From Chryseobacterium salivictor (GTDB lineage Bacteria; Bacteroidota; Bacteroidia; Flavobacteriales; Weeksellaceae): 64,000 nucleotides of DNA. Below are positions 25,865 through 33,952 of this stretch, in pieces. Each line of letters opens with the position of its first letter. Positions within the stretch are counted from its first letter, which is position 1. The notes below the pieces were generated by a model, which saw only the letters and a list, made by a program, of their open reading frames with translations, made no database searches and was not told the DNA's origin. Location of the stretch: contig NZ_CP037954.1 of the NCBI RefSeq assembly GCF_004359195.1, forward strand, positions 2,480,001-2,544,000. Direction: 5' to 3'. A program made the position numbers and the translations under genes.

Positions 25865-27862
25865 ATGAAAATAAAACACACCCTTGTTGCTCTGGCGGCA
25901 CCGTTCCTCATGAACGCGCAAAATGTGATGACGCCCGAAATATTGTGGACCCTGAATAAAATCGGAGTCTCTGCCGTTTCGCCAGATCAGAATTCACTGA
26001 TTTACAATATCGGAAAAACCGATTTGAAAACCGAGAAAAACAATAAGAAAAACTTTTTCTTTACAATCAAAAATGGTGAAGCAACCGCACTGGATTTAGG
26101 GAAAAAATCTTTAATTCAATGGGATGCCAACGGAATTTACGCTCAGGAAGAAGAGAAAATTTATCTTTCTAAAGATGCAGGAAAAACCTGGACAGAATTT
26201 TACACTGTCGGAAAAGCAGATAATATCGTGATTTCTCCCGATGGCAAAAAAGTGGCTTTCAGTAAAGAAGTTTTGGTAGAAAAATTATTGGGAAAAGATA
26301 AATATGCTGATACTCCAAAATCTACCGCTCATATTTACACCGACTTGAATCACCGTCACTGGGATTATTTTAATGAAGGAAAATACAATCATGTTTTTGT
26401 AGTTAATGTTACAGAAACCGCTGATAAAGCCAAAGATTTATTGGAAGGGAAACCTTGGGATTCTCCGCAAAGACCTTCTGGTGGAACAGAGGATTTTATT
26501 TGGACACCAGATTCTGCACAACTGTTGTATGTGACCAAACCATTGAGCGGCGCTGAGTATGCATTTTCCACAAATACCGATATTTTCGCTTACGATTTGG
26601 CTACAGGAACTTTAAAAAACCTTACCGAAACTAATAAAGGATATGACGTTTCGCCGAAGTTTTCACCAGACGGAAAGTATTTATACTGGATGTCTATGGC
26701 AAGAGATGGCTATGAAGCCGACAAAAATGATTTAAAAATCATGAACTGGAAATCGGGGGAAACCACTAATCTTACCAAAGATTGGGATGAAAGCATCACC
26801 GGTTCTGTTTTCTGGGCAACCAATTCTAAAGAAATTTATTTTACAACAGCCTGGAAAGGAACCAAGCAGTTGTTTTCATTAAATCCGAAAAACTCTAAAA
26901 TTCAGCAGATTACCAAAGGTGATTTTGATTTGAATGATATTTTTGCGCAACAGAAAAATTCGTTACTGATTTCCAGAAACGACATGAATCACAATCCCGA
27001 TTTATTTTCCGTAGATGTGAAAAACGGATCGATGAAACAGGTAACGGAAGTGAATAAGAAGAATTATGAAAGCATTACACCTTCCAGAACTGAACTGAAA
27101 ATGGTGAAAACCACCGACGGAAAAGAAATGGGCGTATGGTTTATTTATCCGCCAAACTTCGATGCGAATAAGAAATATCCAACTTTATTATATTGCCAGG
27201 GTGGACCGCAATCTGCTTTGACACAGACTTTCAGCGTACGGTGGAATTTTGCTTTGATGGCCGCCAACGATTATATCGTGGTTGCACCAAACCGAAGAGG
27301 AATGCCGGGCTGGGGTACAAAATGGAATGAAGACATCTCTAAAGATTGGGGCGGACAGGTAATGCAGGATTATTTGGCAGCTGCTGATTTTGCCAAAACA
27401 TTACCTTACGTTGATGGTGACAGAATGGGAGTAGTGGGAGCGAGTTACGGAGGATACAGCGCTATGATGCTAGCCGGAATCCACGAAAACCGTTTTAAAA
27501 CTTTCATCGCTCATGACGGTCTTTTCGATATGAAATCCTGGTACTTAACCACCGAAGAATTGTTTTTCGCAAAATGGGATTTAGGAGGTTCTCCTTATGA
27601 CAATCCGGTTCCGAAATCATACACTGAATTCAATCCTTCGAACTATGTGAATAAATGGAATAAACCAATGATGATTATTCAGGGAGGAATTGATTATAGA
27701 GTTCCTTATGAGCAAGGTCAGGAAGCTTTCCAGGCTGCTAAACTGCAAGGTTTGAAAGCGAAATTCCTTTATTTTCCCAATGAAAATCACTGGGTTCTGC
27801 ATCCGCAAAACGGTTTGGTGTGGCAGAGAGAATTTTTTGAATGGTTGAAAGAAACGTTGTAA
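25865..27862 (+). CDS. Secreted S9-family (prolyl oligopeptidase-type) serine peptidase
   Basis: The 665-residue protein has a signal peptide (MKIKHTLVALAAPFLMNAQ). An N-terminal beta-propeller follows, with WD-like repeats such as SPDGKKVAFS, TPDSAQLLYV and SPDGKYLYWMS (residues ~30-400). The C-terminal alpha/beta-hydrolase domain has the nucleophile Ser (~526) in GASYGGYS, Asp in GGIDYRVP (~611) and His in NENHWVL (~642). The order is that of dipeptidyl-peptidase/acylaminoacyl-peptidase relatives. Probably periplasmic peptide degradation, in line with the M28 and M1 enzymes encoded nearby. Confidence 0.93.
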   Translation: MKIKHTLVALAAPFLMNAQNVMTPEILWTLNKIGVSAVSPDQNSLIYNIGKTDLKTEKNNKKNFFFTIKNGEATALDLGKKSLIQWDANGIYAQEEEKIYLSKDAGKTWTEFYTVGKADNIVISPDGKKVAFSKEVLVEKLLGKDKYADTPKSTAHIYTDLNHRHWDYFNEGKYNHVFVVNVTETADKAKDLLEGKPWDSPQRPSGGTEDFIWTPDSAQLLYVTKPLSGAEYAFSTNTDIFAYDLATGTLKNLTETNKGYDVSPKFSPDGKYLYWMSMARDGYEADKNDLKIMNWKSGETTNLTKDWDESITGSVFWATNSKEIYFTTAWKGTKQLFSLNPKNSKIQQITKGDFDLNDIFAQQKNSLLISRNDMNHNPDLFSVDVKNGSMKQVTEVNKKNYESITPSRTELKMVKTTDGKEMGVWFIYPPNFDANKKYPTLLYCQGGPQSALTQTFSVRWNFALMAANDYIVVAPNRRGMPGWGTKWNEDISKDWGGQVMQDYLAAADFAKTLPYVDGDRMGVVGASYGGYSAMMLAGIHENRFKTFIAHDGLFDMKSWYLTTEELFFAKWDLGGSPYDNPVPKSYTEFNPSNYVNKWNKPMMIIQGGIDYRVPYEQGQEAFQAAKLQGLKAKFLYFPNENHWVLHPQNGLVWQREFFEWLKETL

Positions 27863-27998
27863 AATTCCGTTCTGATAGAAGGATGACAAAAATTTTATAA
27901 ATTTTTGATAACGATGTTTTATCTATTAAAAAAATAGTTTAGTGTAAAGTTTTATAATCCCAAAAGAACTGCTGAGCGACGATATATTTTACGATAAA

Positions 27999-28027
27999 GG
28001 GCTAACTTCTACGGTTAGTCCTTTTTT
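27999..28027 (+). terminator. Terminator downstream of the S9 peptidase gene
   Basis: GGGCTAAC pairs with GTTAGTCC (one G-T wobble) across a short loop and is followed by TTTTTT. It lies about 137 nt after the stop, leaving an unusually long 3' untranslated stretch. Confidence 0.75.
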
Positions 28028-28364
28028 CTTTTCCAGCCAGCCATGCCAATACCAAATTCCGCTAAGCTATTTCGCCTTAATAATGTTGCATACAAGATCA
28101 TTAAGGGATTTAATCTCCAATTAGTGCTTTCTCAGGAGAATGACAAGATAGCAATGGCCAGATAATAAAGGCGTCCAGAAAACTATTTAAGTGAATAAAA
28201 TTTCAACATGCTGATCTTTTTCAAAATGAGACTAACACCGATCAAAAGACTAGATCTCTATTTTATGAAAAACAACTCAAAGTTCAAAAAAAAAGTGTAT
28301 TTTCGAGTAATGTTTTAATTAACAAATATTTAACATTAATCAAATTAACATCAAAAAGTACTTT
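28028..28364. other. Intergenic stretch without a supported gene
   Basis: No convincing gene is visible. A 40-codon frame at 28043-28165 has unusually mixed amino-acid content (PNSAKLFRLNNVAYKIIKG), which could mark a decayed gene, but it has no promoter or recognisable relative. The last 100 bp, just before the pyrophosphatase gene, are very A/T-rich and include TATTTTCG (one mismatch to TAnnTTTG), a possible promoter. Confidence 0.4.
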
Positions 28365-31097
28365 ATGGATTTATTATTTTATCTCGTACCAATATTTGGT
28401 ATTATTGCCTTAATCTACACTTTTATTCAGAGCGCCTGGGTAAGTAAGCAAAATGCAGGAAACGACCGTATGAAAGAAATCAGCGGTTATATTTCTGATG
28501 GAGCCATGGCCTTCCTGAAAGCGGAATACAAGGTGATGGCCTATTTCGTCGTAGTTGTTGCAATTTTATTGGCCGTAATGGGTGCCTCAAGTACCAATTC
28601 TCACTGGAGCATCGGTATCTCATTCGTTTTAGGGGCGATTCTTTCTGCGCTGGCTGGCTTTATCGGAATGAAAATTGCGACCAAAGCCAACGTAAGAACT
28701 GCAGAAGCGGCAAAAACTTCTTTGTCTAAAGCATTAAAAGTGTCCTTTACCGGAGGTTCTGTAATGGGAATGGGCGTTGCTGGTTTAGCCGTTTTAGGTT
28801 TAGGAGGATTGTACATTATTATCAAACAAATATTTGCACCCGGTGCTGGGGTAGATTCCCATGAGATGGAAAGAACAATCGAAATTCTGACCGGTTTTTC
28901 TCTCGGTGCAGAATCTATTGCCCTTTTCGCAAGAGTTGGTGGTGGTATTTATACCAAAGCAGCTGATGTTGGTGCTGACTTAGTGGGCAAAGTAGAAGCA
29001 GGTATTCCGGAAGATGATCCAAGAAATCCGGCCACGATTGCTGATAATGTAGGAGATAATGTAGGAGACGTTGCAGGAATGGGCGCCGATTTATTCGGAT
29101 CTTATGTTGCAACAGTATTGGCCACTATGGTTTTGGGTAGAGAAACTTTATCGGTAGACGCTTTTGGAGGTTTTGCTCCCATTCTTTTACCCATGTTAAT
29201 CGCAGGAACCGGAATTATTTATTCTATGATCGGTACTTTATTTGTTAAAATCGGCGAAACAACGAGTTTAGATATTACTCCGGTACAGAACGCTTTGAAC
29301 CTGGGGAACTGGGGAAGTATAGTGTTAACTGCTGTTTCATCTTACTTTTTGGTGAATTATTTAATGCCCGAAACCATGACTTTAAGAGGTCATGAGTTTA
29401 CCAAAATGGGCGTTTTTGGTGCTATTATCGTTGGATTAGTCGTGGGAACTTTAATGAGTATTATCACTGAATATTACACCGCGATGGGTAAAAAACCCGT
29501 TAAAAGTATTATCAAACAGTCATCTACCGGACATGCGACCAATATCATTGGAGGTCTTGCAGTTGGTATGGAATCTACATTATTACCGATTCTCGTATTG
29601 GCAGGAGGTATTTACGGATCTTATCTTTGTGCAGGATTATACGGTGTTGCAATTGCAGCAGCAGGAATGATGGCGACTACCGCGATGCAGTTGGCAATTG
29701 ATGCTTTCGGTCCTATTGCAGATAACGCAGGTGGAATTGCAGAAATGAGCGAACTGCCCAAAGAAGTTCGTGAAAGAACAGATATATTAGATGCCGTTGG
29801 TAATACAACTGCAGCGACCGGAAAAGGTTTTGCAATCGCTTCTGCTGCTTTAACGGCATTAGCCCTATTTGCGGCCTTCGTGGGTATCGCAGGGATTGAC
29901 GGAATTGATATTTACAGAGCCGACGTATTAGCAGGGTTATTTGTGGGAGCCATGATTCCGTTTATCTTCTCCTCTTTAGCGATCAGAGCGGTAGGTACTG
30001 CAGCGATGGCAATGGTAGAAGAAGTCCGAAGACAGTTCCGCGAGATCCCCGGAATTTTAGAAGGAAAAGCGGTTCCTGAATACGAAAAATGTGTCGCCAT
30101 TTCTACGGATGCTTCCCTTAAAAAAATGATGCTTCCGGGAGGGATTGCTCTTGTAGCTCCTTTAGTGATGGGCTTTATTTTTGGTCCGGAAGTTTTGGGA
30201 GGATTCTTAGCGGGAGCTACGGTTTCGGGAGTATTGATGGGAATGTTTCAAAATAATGCCGGCGGAGCCTGGGATAATGCCAAAAAATCTTTTGAGAAAG
30301 GAGTTGAAATTAATGGCGATATGCATTACAAAGGTTCTGATGCGCACAAAGCATCGGTTACCGGTGATACAGTAGGAGATCCTTTTAAAGATACTTCCGG
30401 TCCGTCAATGAATATTTTAATTAAATTAATGTCGATTATTTCTTTGGTTATTGCTCCAACTTTAGCGGTTCTACACAAAGATAAAATTATCGAAAACAGA
30501 AGGGCTAAATTAGAATCTTTACAGAAAATGTCAGGAATCACGGCATCAGCAGCTGCGGTACATGGCGTTACGGAGATTGCTCCGGGAATAGCTACAGGAA
30601 CACTTAATGAAGAAGGTGATTACGTTTACGATACCGGAAATCTTCAGGAAATTAAATTAACTGACAAATCAATCGGTATGGGGCAAAACAGCCAGTTGCT
30701 TTCTTTGTATAATGCGCTTCAGTCTAAAGACCAAAAAGCTTTAGACAATACAAAGTGGTTTACGATCGAAAATCTACACTTCCGGACAGGAAGCAGCGAT
30801 TTAAAACCAGGTTCAGAGCAGCAGCTCAATAATTTAGCTGAAATTCTAAATGCGTTCCCTACCGCGAAAGTGAAATTAGGAGGTTATACCGATAATACCG
30901 GCACCGAAGAAGCCAATCTTAAGTTATCGAACTTACGTGCCCAGGCCGCAAAACTCAAATTATTAGAAATGGGAATTGCAGCAGACAGAGTACAGGCAGA
31001 AGGTTATGGCTCTCAACATCCGGTTTGTGCCGAAAATGATACCGATGAATGCAAAGCACAAAACAGAAGAATTGATGTCCGTATTTTAAATTTTTAA
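28365..31097 (+). CDS. hppA: K+-dependent membrane-bound pyrophosphatase fused to an OmpA-like domain
   Basis: The 910-residue protein couples PPi hydrolysis to ion pumping. Residues ~1-735 form the multi-helix core; the signature runs through [20 protein letters not shown] and [29 protein letters not shown] has Ala and Gly where K+-independent enzymes have Lys and Thr, so K+ dependence is expected. TM6 reads DLFGSY where Na+ pumps have DLFESY, and TM5 has GAES where GASS is usual. This moved Glu fits the flavobacterial H+-pumping subgroup as I recall it. Residues ~795-910 are an OmpA-like peptidoglycan-binding domain ([29 protein letters not shown]). Since the core's termini face outside the cytoplasm, this domain would sit in the periplasm. 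Confidence 0.93.
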   Translation: MDLLFYLVPIFGIIALIYTFIQSAWVSKQNAGNDRMKEISGYISDGAMAFLKAEYKVMAYFVVVVAILLAVMGASSTNSHWSIGISFVLGAILSALAGFIGMKIATKANVRTAEAAKTSLSKALKVSFTGGSVMGMGVAGLAVLGLGGLYIIIKQIFAPGAGVDSHEMERTIEILTGFSLGAESIALFARVGGGIYTKAADVGADLVGKVEAGIPEDDPRNPATIADNVGDNVGDVAGMGADLFGSYVATVLATMVLGRETLSVDAFGGFAPILLPMLIAGTGIIYSMIGTLFVKIGETTSLDITPVQNALNLGNWGSIVLTAVSSYFLVNYLMPETMTLRGHEFTKMGVFGAIIVGLVVGTLMSIITEYYTAMGKKPVKSIIKQSSTGHATNIIGGLAVGMESTLLPILVLAGGIYGSYLCAGLYGVAIAAAGMMATTAMQLAIDAFGPIADNAGGIAEMSELPKEVRERTDILDAVGNTTAATGKGFAIASAALTALALFAAFVGIAGIDGIDIYRADVLAGLFVGAMIPFIFSSLAIRAVGTAAMAMVEEVRRQFREIPGILEGKAVPEYEKCVAISTDASLKKMMLPGGIALVAPLVMGFIFGPEVLGGFLAGATVSGVLMGMFQNNAGGAWDNAKKSFEKGVEINGDMHYKGSDAHKASVTGDTVGDPFKDTSGPSMNILIKLMSIISLVIAPTLAVLHKDKIIENRRAKLESLQKMSGITASAAAVHGVTEIAPGIATGTLNEEGDYVYDTGNLQEIKLTDKSIGMGQNSQLLSLYNALQSKDQKALDNTKWFTIENLHFRTGSSDLKPGSEQQLNNLAEILNAFPTAKVKLGGYTDNTGTEEANLKLSNLRAQAAKLKLLEMGIAADRVQAEGYGSQHPVCAENDTDECKAQNRRIDVRILNF

Positions 31098-31118
31098 ACC
31101 GGATAAGTTTTATTTAAT

Positions 31119-31152
31119 AATAAATCCCAGCTGAAAAGTTGGGATTTATTTT
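31119..31152 (+). terminator. Terminator after hppA
   Basis: A perfect 11-bp stem AATAAATCCCA/TGGGATTTATT with a 10-nt loop, followed by a T-rich run. Confidence 0.8.
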
Positions 31153-31248
31153 ATTTATTGAAATGCACTTACGCAGAATTCCTTTTCTTACCTATTCGTT
31201 TATCTATTATCCATCAGCGAAGCGATCTCTTGCCTTTTTGTCTGAAAT

Positions 31249-32151
31249 TTACCAACCCTTTTTCCGAACATATACAAAAGTAATAAGGGAAATAATTCCC
31301 ATCAGTCCAAGAGTGAAATAATAACCGTATTTCACGTTAAGTTCCGGCATGAAAACGAAGTTCATTCCATAAATTCCCGCAATAAAAGTAATTGGAAAAA
31401 AGTACATCGAATAAATGGCAAGCACTTTCATTACCTGATTCGCCTTTTGATCGCTCATCGCCAGAAACATGGAAATTAAACTGGTAACCTGCGCATTCAG
31501 ATGTTCGAAGTCTGCGATGACGTCTTTGTGTTTGTCCTTTAAATCGGTTACGACAGTATCATCGAGCTGAAGCACTTTAAATTTTTCAACCCAAACTGTA
31601 GAAATATTAAGAATTCTGGTATTCAAACCCGACTTTCTTTTCAACCGGTACAGCCGGCGGATATGATTAGATTGATTGGTCGTTTTAAGGAAAACTTCGC
31701 TTTCGATCTGATCCATGATTTCCAGCAGATTTGTCGATTCGTCATCGTACGACTTCATCACTTTTAAAGCTAAATTCAGTGCGATTTCATCCCGGGCGAT
31801 ATGTTCGTTCTGCGGCAGTGCGATTTCTTTTTTTAATTCGTATACGCTTCTGTTCTTCAGCCGGTGAATCGTAATGATGACATGATCAAATAAAAAAATT
31901 CCCAGTTTGGTAGAAATATCACTGATGGTATTCAAATTCGATCTTTCCAGTTGGGTATTTTCCCGCATAAGGAAAAAATTAACATTTCCGTCCTGTTCAA
32001 ATTTCGGCAGGTGATTCGCATCGATCGTATCTTCTAAAAGAAGTGAATTAATATCGTAACGCTCATGCAGAAAAGTCAAATCCTCTTTTGTTGGACTTTC
32101 TACATCAATCCATTCACAATGTTCATTTTTAAATAATATTTCAATAGGCAT
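31249..32151 (-). CDS. corA: CorA-family magnesium/cobalt transporter
   Basis: The 300-residue protein has the CorA layout: a soluble alpha/beta N-terminal domain, long stalk helices (residues ~120-235), and two C-terminal membrane helices. The signature YGMNF is at the end of the first helix (IYGMNFVFMPELN), and the basic tail is VRKKGW. It forms a pentameric channel for Mg2+ (also Co2+/Ni2+) in the inner membrane. A TAAATTTG -7 element lies only 4 nt before the ATG, which suggests a very short or absent leader. The gene is convergent with hppA. Confidence 0.93.
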   Translation of the reverse strand: MPIEILFKNEHCEWIDVESPTKEDLTFLHERYDINSLLLEDTIDANHLPKFEQDGNVNFFLMRENTQLERSNLNTISDISTKLGIFLFDHVIITIHRLKNRSVYELKKEIALPQNEHIARDEIALNLALKVMKSYDDESTNLLEIMDQIESEVFLKTTNQSNHIRRLYRLKRKSGLNTRILNISTVWVEKFKVLQLDDTVVTDLKDKHKDVIADFEHLNAQVTSLISMFLAMSDQKANQVMKVLAIYSMYFFPITFIAGIYGMNFVFMPELNVKYGYYFTLGLMGIISLITFVYVRKKGW

Positions 32152-32155
32152 TTGG

Positions 32156-32163
32156 CAAATTTA
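32156..32163 (-). promoter_or_regulatory. Promoter -7 element directly before corA
   Basis: Minus-strand TAAATTTG, an exact TAnnTTTG match, 4 nt before the ATG at 32151. A TTTG (32188-32191) lies 24 bp upstream, slightly long for the -33 box. If functional, the transcript is leaderless. Confidence 0.5.
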
Positions 32164-32465
32164 AGTTAAAATTAACATTTAAATCTACAAATGACACCAA
32201 CCTACTAAATTTATTTTGTGAGTAAAGAAAAAAAATCAAGAAGTGTCCGGATTAAATTTTACGCCGATTTTCGACATCCGATTTTGTGTTAAGATTCACA
32301 CAAATCCACAGCATTAATTCATGGAATGTAGAAAATTTTTGATTTTCGTCCAACAGGTCATTTCTTCTAATGAAAAATAGGAGAGACTGATGTATTTGCA
32401 ATAAATTTAAAAATCTTTTTTTCATTAAAATCAATACTCTCAAAAGCGTCTATATATAACTTATT

Positions 32466-32497
32466 TTTGGAATTGTCATATAAATTTGCTATATTTG
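32466..32497 (+). promoter_or_regulatory. Consensus promoter for a candidate small gene
   Basis: TTTG (32466-32469), a 20-bp spacer, then TATATTTG (32490-32497). Both boxes match the Bacteroidota consensus. Transcription would start at about 32502-32505, at or inside the following ATG. Confidence 0.6.
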
Positions 32498-32502
32498 AAA
32501 CT

Positions 32503-32625
32503 ATGCTGGCAAAAAGAAAACCTTCGTACTTTCCTTTAACGAATACTTTCGATGATTCAAAGTGGTTGTTTTTGTCGTATCTGCATGATGACAAATTTCT
32601 GAAAAATTCTAAAGAGTTCATTTAA
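32503..32625 (+). CDS. Candidate leaderless 40-residue small protein (or small RNA)
   Basis: An ATG at 32503 opens 40 codons that end 5 nt before a hairpin at 32630-32652, and a consensus promoter ends 5 nt before the ATG. The predicted peptide starts MLAKRKPSYFPLTNTF and ends NSKEFI. It has no signal peptide or membrane segment, and I recognise no family. The exact fit between promoter and hairpin suggests a dedicated transcription unit of about 150 nt, either a leaderless small-protein mRNA or a small RNA. A longer antisense frame crosses the promoter and is less convincing. Confidence 0.45.
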   Translation: MLAKRKPSYFPLTNTFDDSKWLFLSYLHDDKFLKNSKEFI

Positions 32626-32629
32626 TCCA

Positions 32630-32652
32630 CCCTGTCAAGATTCAGGACAGGG
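32630..32652 (+). terminator. Hairpin ending the candidate small gene
   Basis: CCCTGTC (32630-32636) pairs with GACAGGG (32646-32652) across a 9-nt loop. The T-run behind it is interrupted (TCGTTTACTTTTATT), so termination strength is uncertain. Confidence 0.6.
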
Positions 32653-32705
32653 TCGTTTACTTTTATTAAATACTCAATAATTTTGAATACTTTTTTATAA
32701 AAATA

Positions 32706-32734
32706 CAAACACAATTTTTGTGCTTGCATTTTTT
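32706..32734 (+). terminator. Possible terminator-like hairpin upstream of the GreA/GreB-type gene
   Basis: CAAACACAA pairs with TTGTGCTTG (one mismatch) over a 3-nt loop, then CATTTTTT. It could be a second stop for upstream transcription or part of the leader of the gene at 32785. Confidence 0.4.
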
Positions 32735-32784
32735 ACTGAATCTGACCCCAGGTATTCTTCAACTCACTTTTAAAATAAAGCATT

Positions 32785-33162
32785 ATGTCCGAAAATATAG
32801 TTTTAACCACTGGAGTTTACGATTTGATCAAAGATCATTTAAGAAGAAAAAGAACAACTCAACAGGAAGAACAGATTCTTTTAGATCAGTTAAAAGTTGC
32901 CAAACAGGTTCTGCGAAAAGATTTGCCAGACGATGTCGTAACGGTGAATTGTGAAGTGAAAGTAAAAGATGTTTCGACCAACGAAGAACAAAAATATCTA
33001 TTTGTCCAGACGGACAGAGCAAAAATAAAAAAAGGAAAATATTCCATTTTATCGCCGATCGGACTGGCAATCGTCGGAAATAAAGTTGGTGATATTATCA
33101 CCTGGCCATTCGAGGATGGTGATAAAAAAATAGAAATTTTAGGAGTGGAACATTACAATTAA
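32785..33162 (+). CDS. GreA/GreB C-terminal-domain transcription factor (Rnk-like)
   Basis: The 125-residue protein has a short N-terminal helical segment (residues ~8-45, LIKDHLRRKRTTQQEEQILLDQLK) and the FKBP-like GreA/GreB C-terminal domain with the telltale SPIGLAIVGNKVGDIITWPF and closing strand KKIEILGVE. The long coiled coil of true GreA is shortened, as in Rnk and related secondary-channel proteins. It probably binds RNA polymerase and tunes elongation or initiation. It is a single-gene unit with a strong terminator. Confidence 0.85.
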   Translation: MSENIVLTTGVYDLIKDHLRRKRTTQQEEQILLDQLKVAKQVLRKDLPDDVVTVNCEVKVKDVSTNEEQKYLFVQTDRAKIKKGKYSILSPIGLAIVGNKVGDIITWPFEDGDKKIEILGVEHYN

Positions 33163-33180
33163 TAAATTCCTATTGTTTTT

Positions 33181-33216
33181 AAAAGAGACTCACAATTTTT
33201 GTGAGTCTCTTTTATT
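33181..33216 (+). terminator. Terminator after the GreA/GreB-type gene
   Basis: A perfect 15-bp stem (33181-33195 with 33199-33213, core GAGACTCACAA/TTGTGAGTCTC) with a 3-nt loop and a T-rich end. Confidence 0.85.
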
Positions 33217-33372
33217 TAGCGAAAATTTCAAGTGGTTTAATTGTATTAAATCAGGCGTCAATGTCAGAGTTTTTTTTTTTATCTTTTGAAAAACTTAAAA
33301 AAATATCGCTTTTATGAGGATTATTATTTTAAAAAAAACTTAAAAAGACTCTGATGGTAATCACGAAATTTA

Positions 33373-33525
33373 CTATCTGTTTTTTTTGGTTTTATTTTTG
33401 ATGAAATTTTTCGGAATTTTCTTCGCAACCTTATCGGGGAAATAATTATTTTTATTTGTTGGGATTTTAGAGAGCTTATCTGCAAAATCTAAAAACTTAT
33501 CTCTGAATTTATAAATTGAATGCAT
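33373..33525 (-). CDS. Possible 50-residue basic small protein
   Basis: A minus-strand frame from ATG 33525 (or 33528) to TAG 33373 encodes a highly basic, Lys/Asn-rich peptide with a loosely repeated pattern (YKFRDKFLDFADKLSKIP, then YFPDKVAKKIPKNF). The start overlaps the start codon of the divergent SRPBCC gene. It fills half of the 363-bp gap 33163-33526, in which I see nothing else but A/T tracts and a CAGAGT/ACTCTG inverted pair. Lys/Asn-rich frames arise by chance in AT-rich DNA, so this is tentative. Confidence 0.3.
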   Translation of the reverse strand: MHSIYKFRDKFLDFADKLSKIPTNKNNYFPDKVAKKIPKNFIKNKTKKNR

Positions 33526-33526
33526 C

Positions 33527-33952
33527 ATGAAAAAATTAGAGTTTACCATCGAGATCAGTGCTTCCCGCGAAAAGGTTTGGGATGCGCTCTGGAGTGATCA
33601 GAATTACCGTAAATGGACTGCCGTCTTTATACCGGGTTCCTACTATGAAGGTGAACTTCTGGAGGGTAATGATATTCGTTTTTTGTCGCCGGGACAACAC
33701 GGCCTTTTTGCAGTAGTGGAAAAGGTAATTCCGTTTCAATCCATGCATTTTCTGCATTTTGGACTGGTGCTCGACGGGATTTCTCAGGGCAAAACCTTCT
33801 CTGAAAACTCTATTGAATACTATGATTTATATGAAACGGAGCAGGGCACCAAATTAACGGTGAACATCCATACCGAAGAAGAATATGTTACCTATTTTTC
33901 CAACAGTTTTCCCCGCGCATTGAATGCAGTTAAAGAACTTGCAGAATCTTAG
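33527..33952 (+). CDS. SRPBCC/AHSA1-like ligand-binding domain protein
   Basis: The 141-residue single-domain protein has the START/SRPBCC-type pattern: an N-terminal strand (FTIEISASREKVWDALW), a helix-grip fold with alternating strands, and a C-terminal helix (FPRALNAVKELAES). AHSA1-like members of Bacteroidota mostly have no known function; binding of a small hydrophobic ligand is the usual guess. The gene is convergent with the S41 protease gene, and the two stop regions overlap by 4 bp. Confidence 0.82.
   Translation: MKKLEFTIEISASREKVWDALWSDQNYRKWTAVFIPGSYYEGELLEGNDIRFLSPGQHGLFAVVEKVIPFQSMHFLHFGLVLDGISQGKTFSENSIEYYDLYETEQGTKLTVNIHTEEEYVTYFSNSFPRALNAVKELAES

Noticed and set aside
28043..28165. 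40-codon plus-strand frame after the S9 peptidase terminator
   Set aside because: Mixed amino-acid content is mildly suggestive, but there is no promoter, no terminator behind it and no family resemblance. Kept only as a note in the description of the gap.
31139..31321. 60-codon plus-strand frame between hppA and corA
   Set aside because: It begins inside the hppA terminator and overlaps the 3' end of corA in antisense. No family or promoter.
32367..32621. 84-codon minus-strand open frame antisense to the candidate small gene
   Set aside because: It runs straight through a consensus plus-strand promoter, has no promoter of its own (nothing like TAnnTTTG upstream) and matches no family. The plus-strand unit explains the region better.
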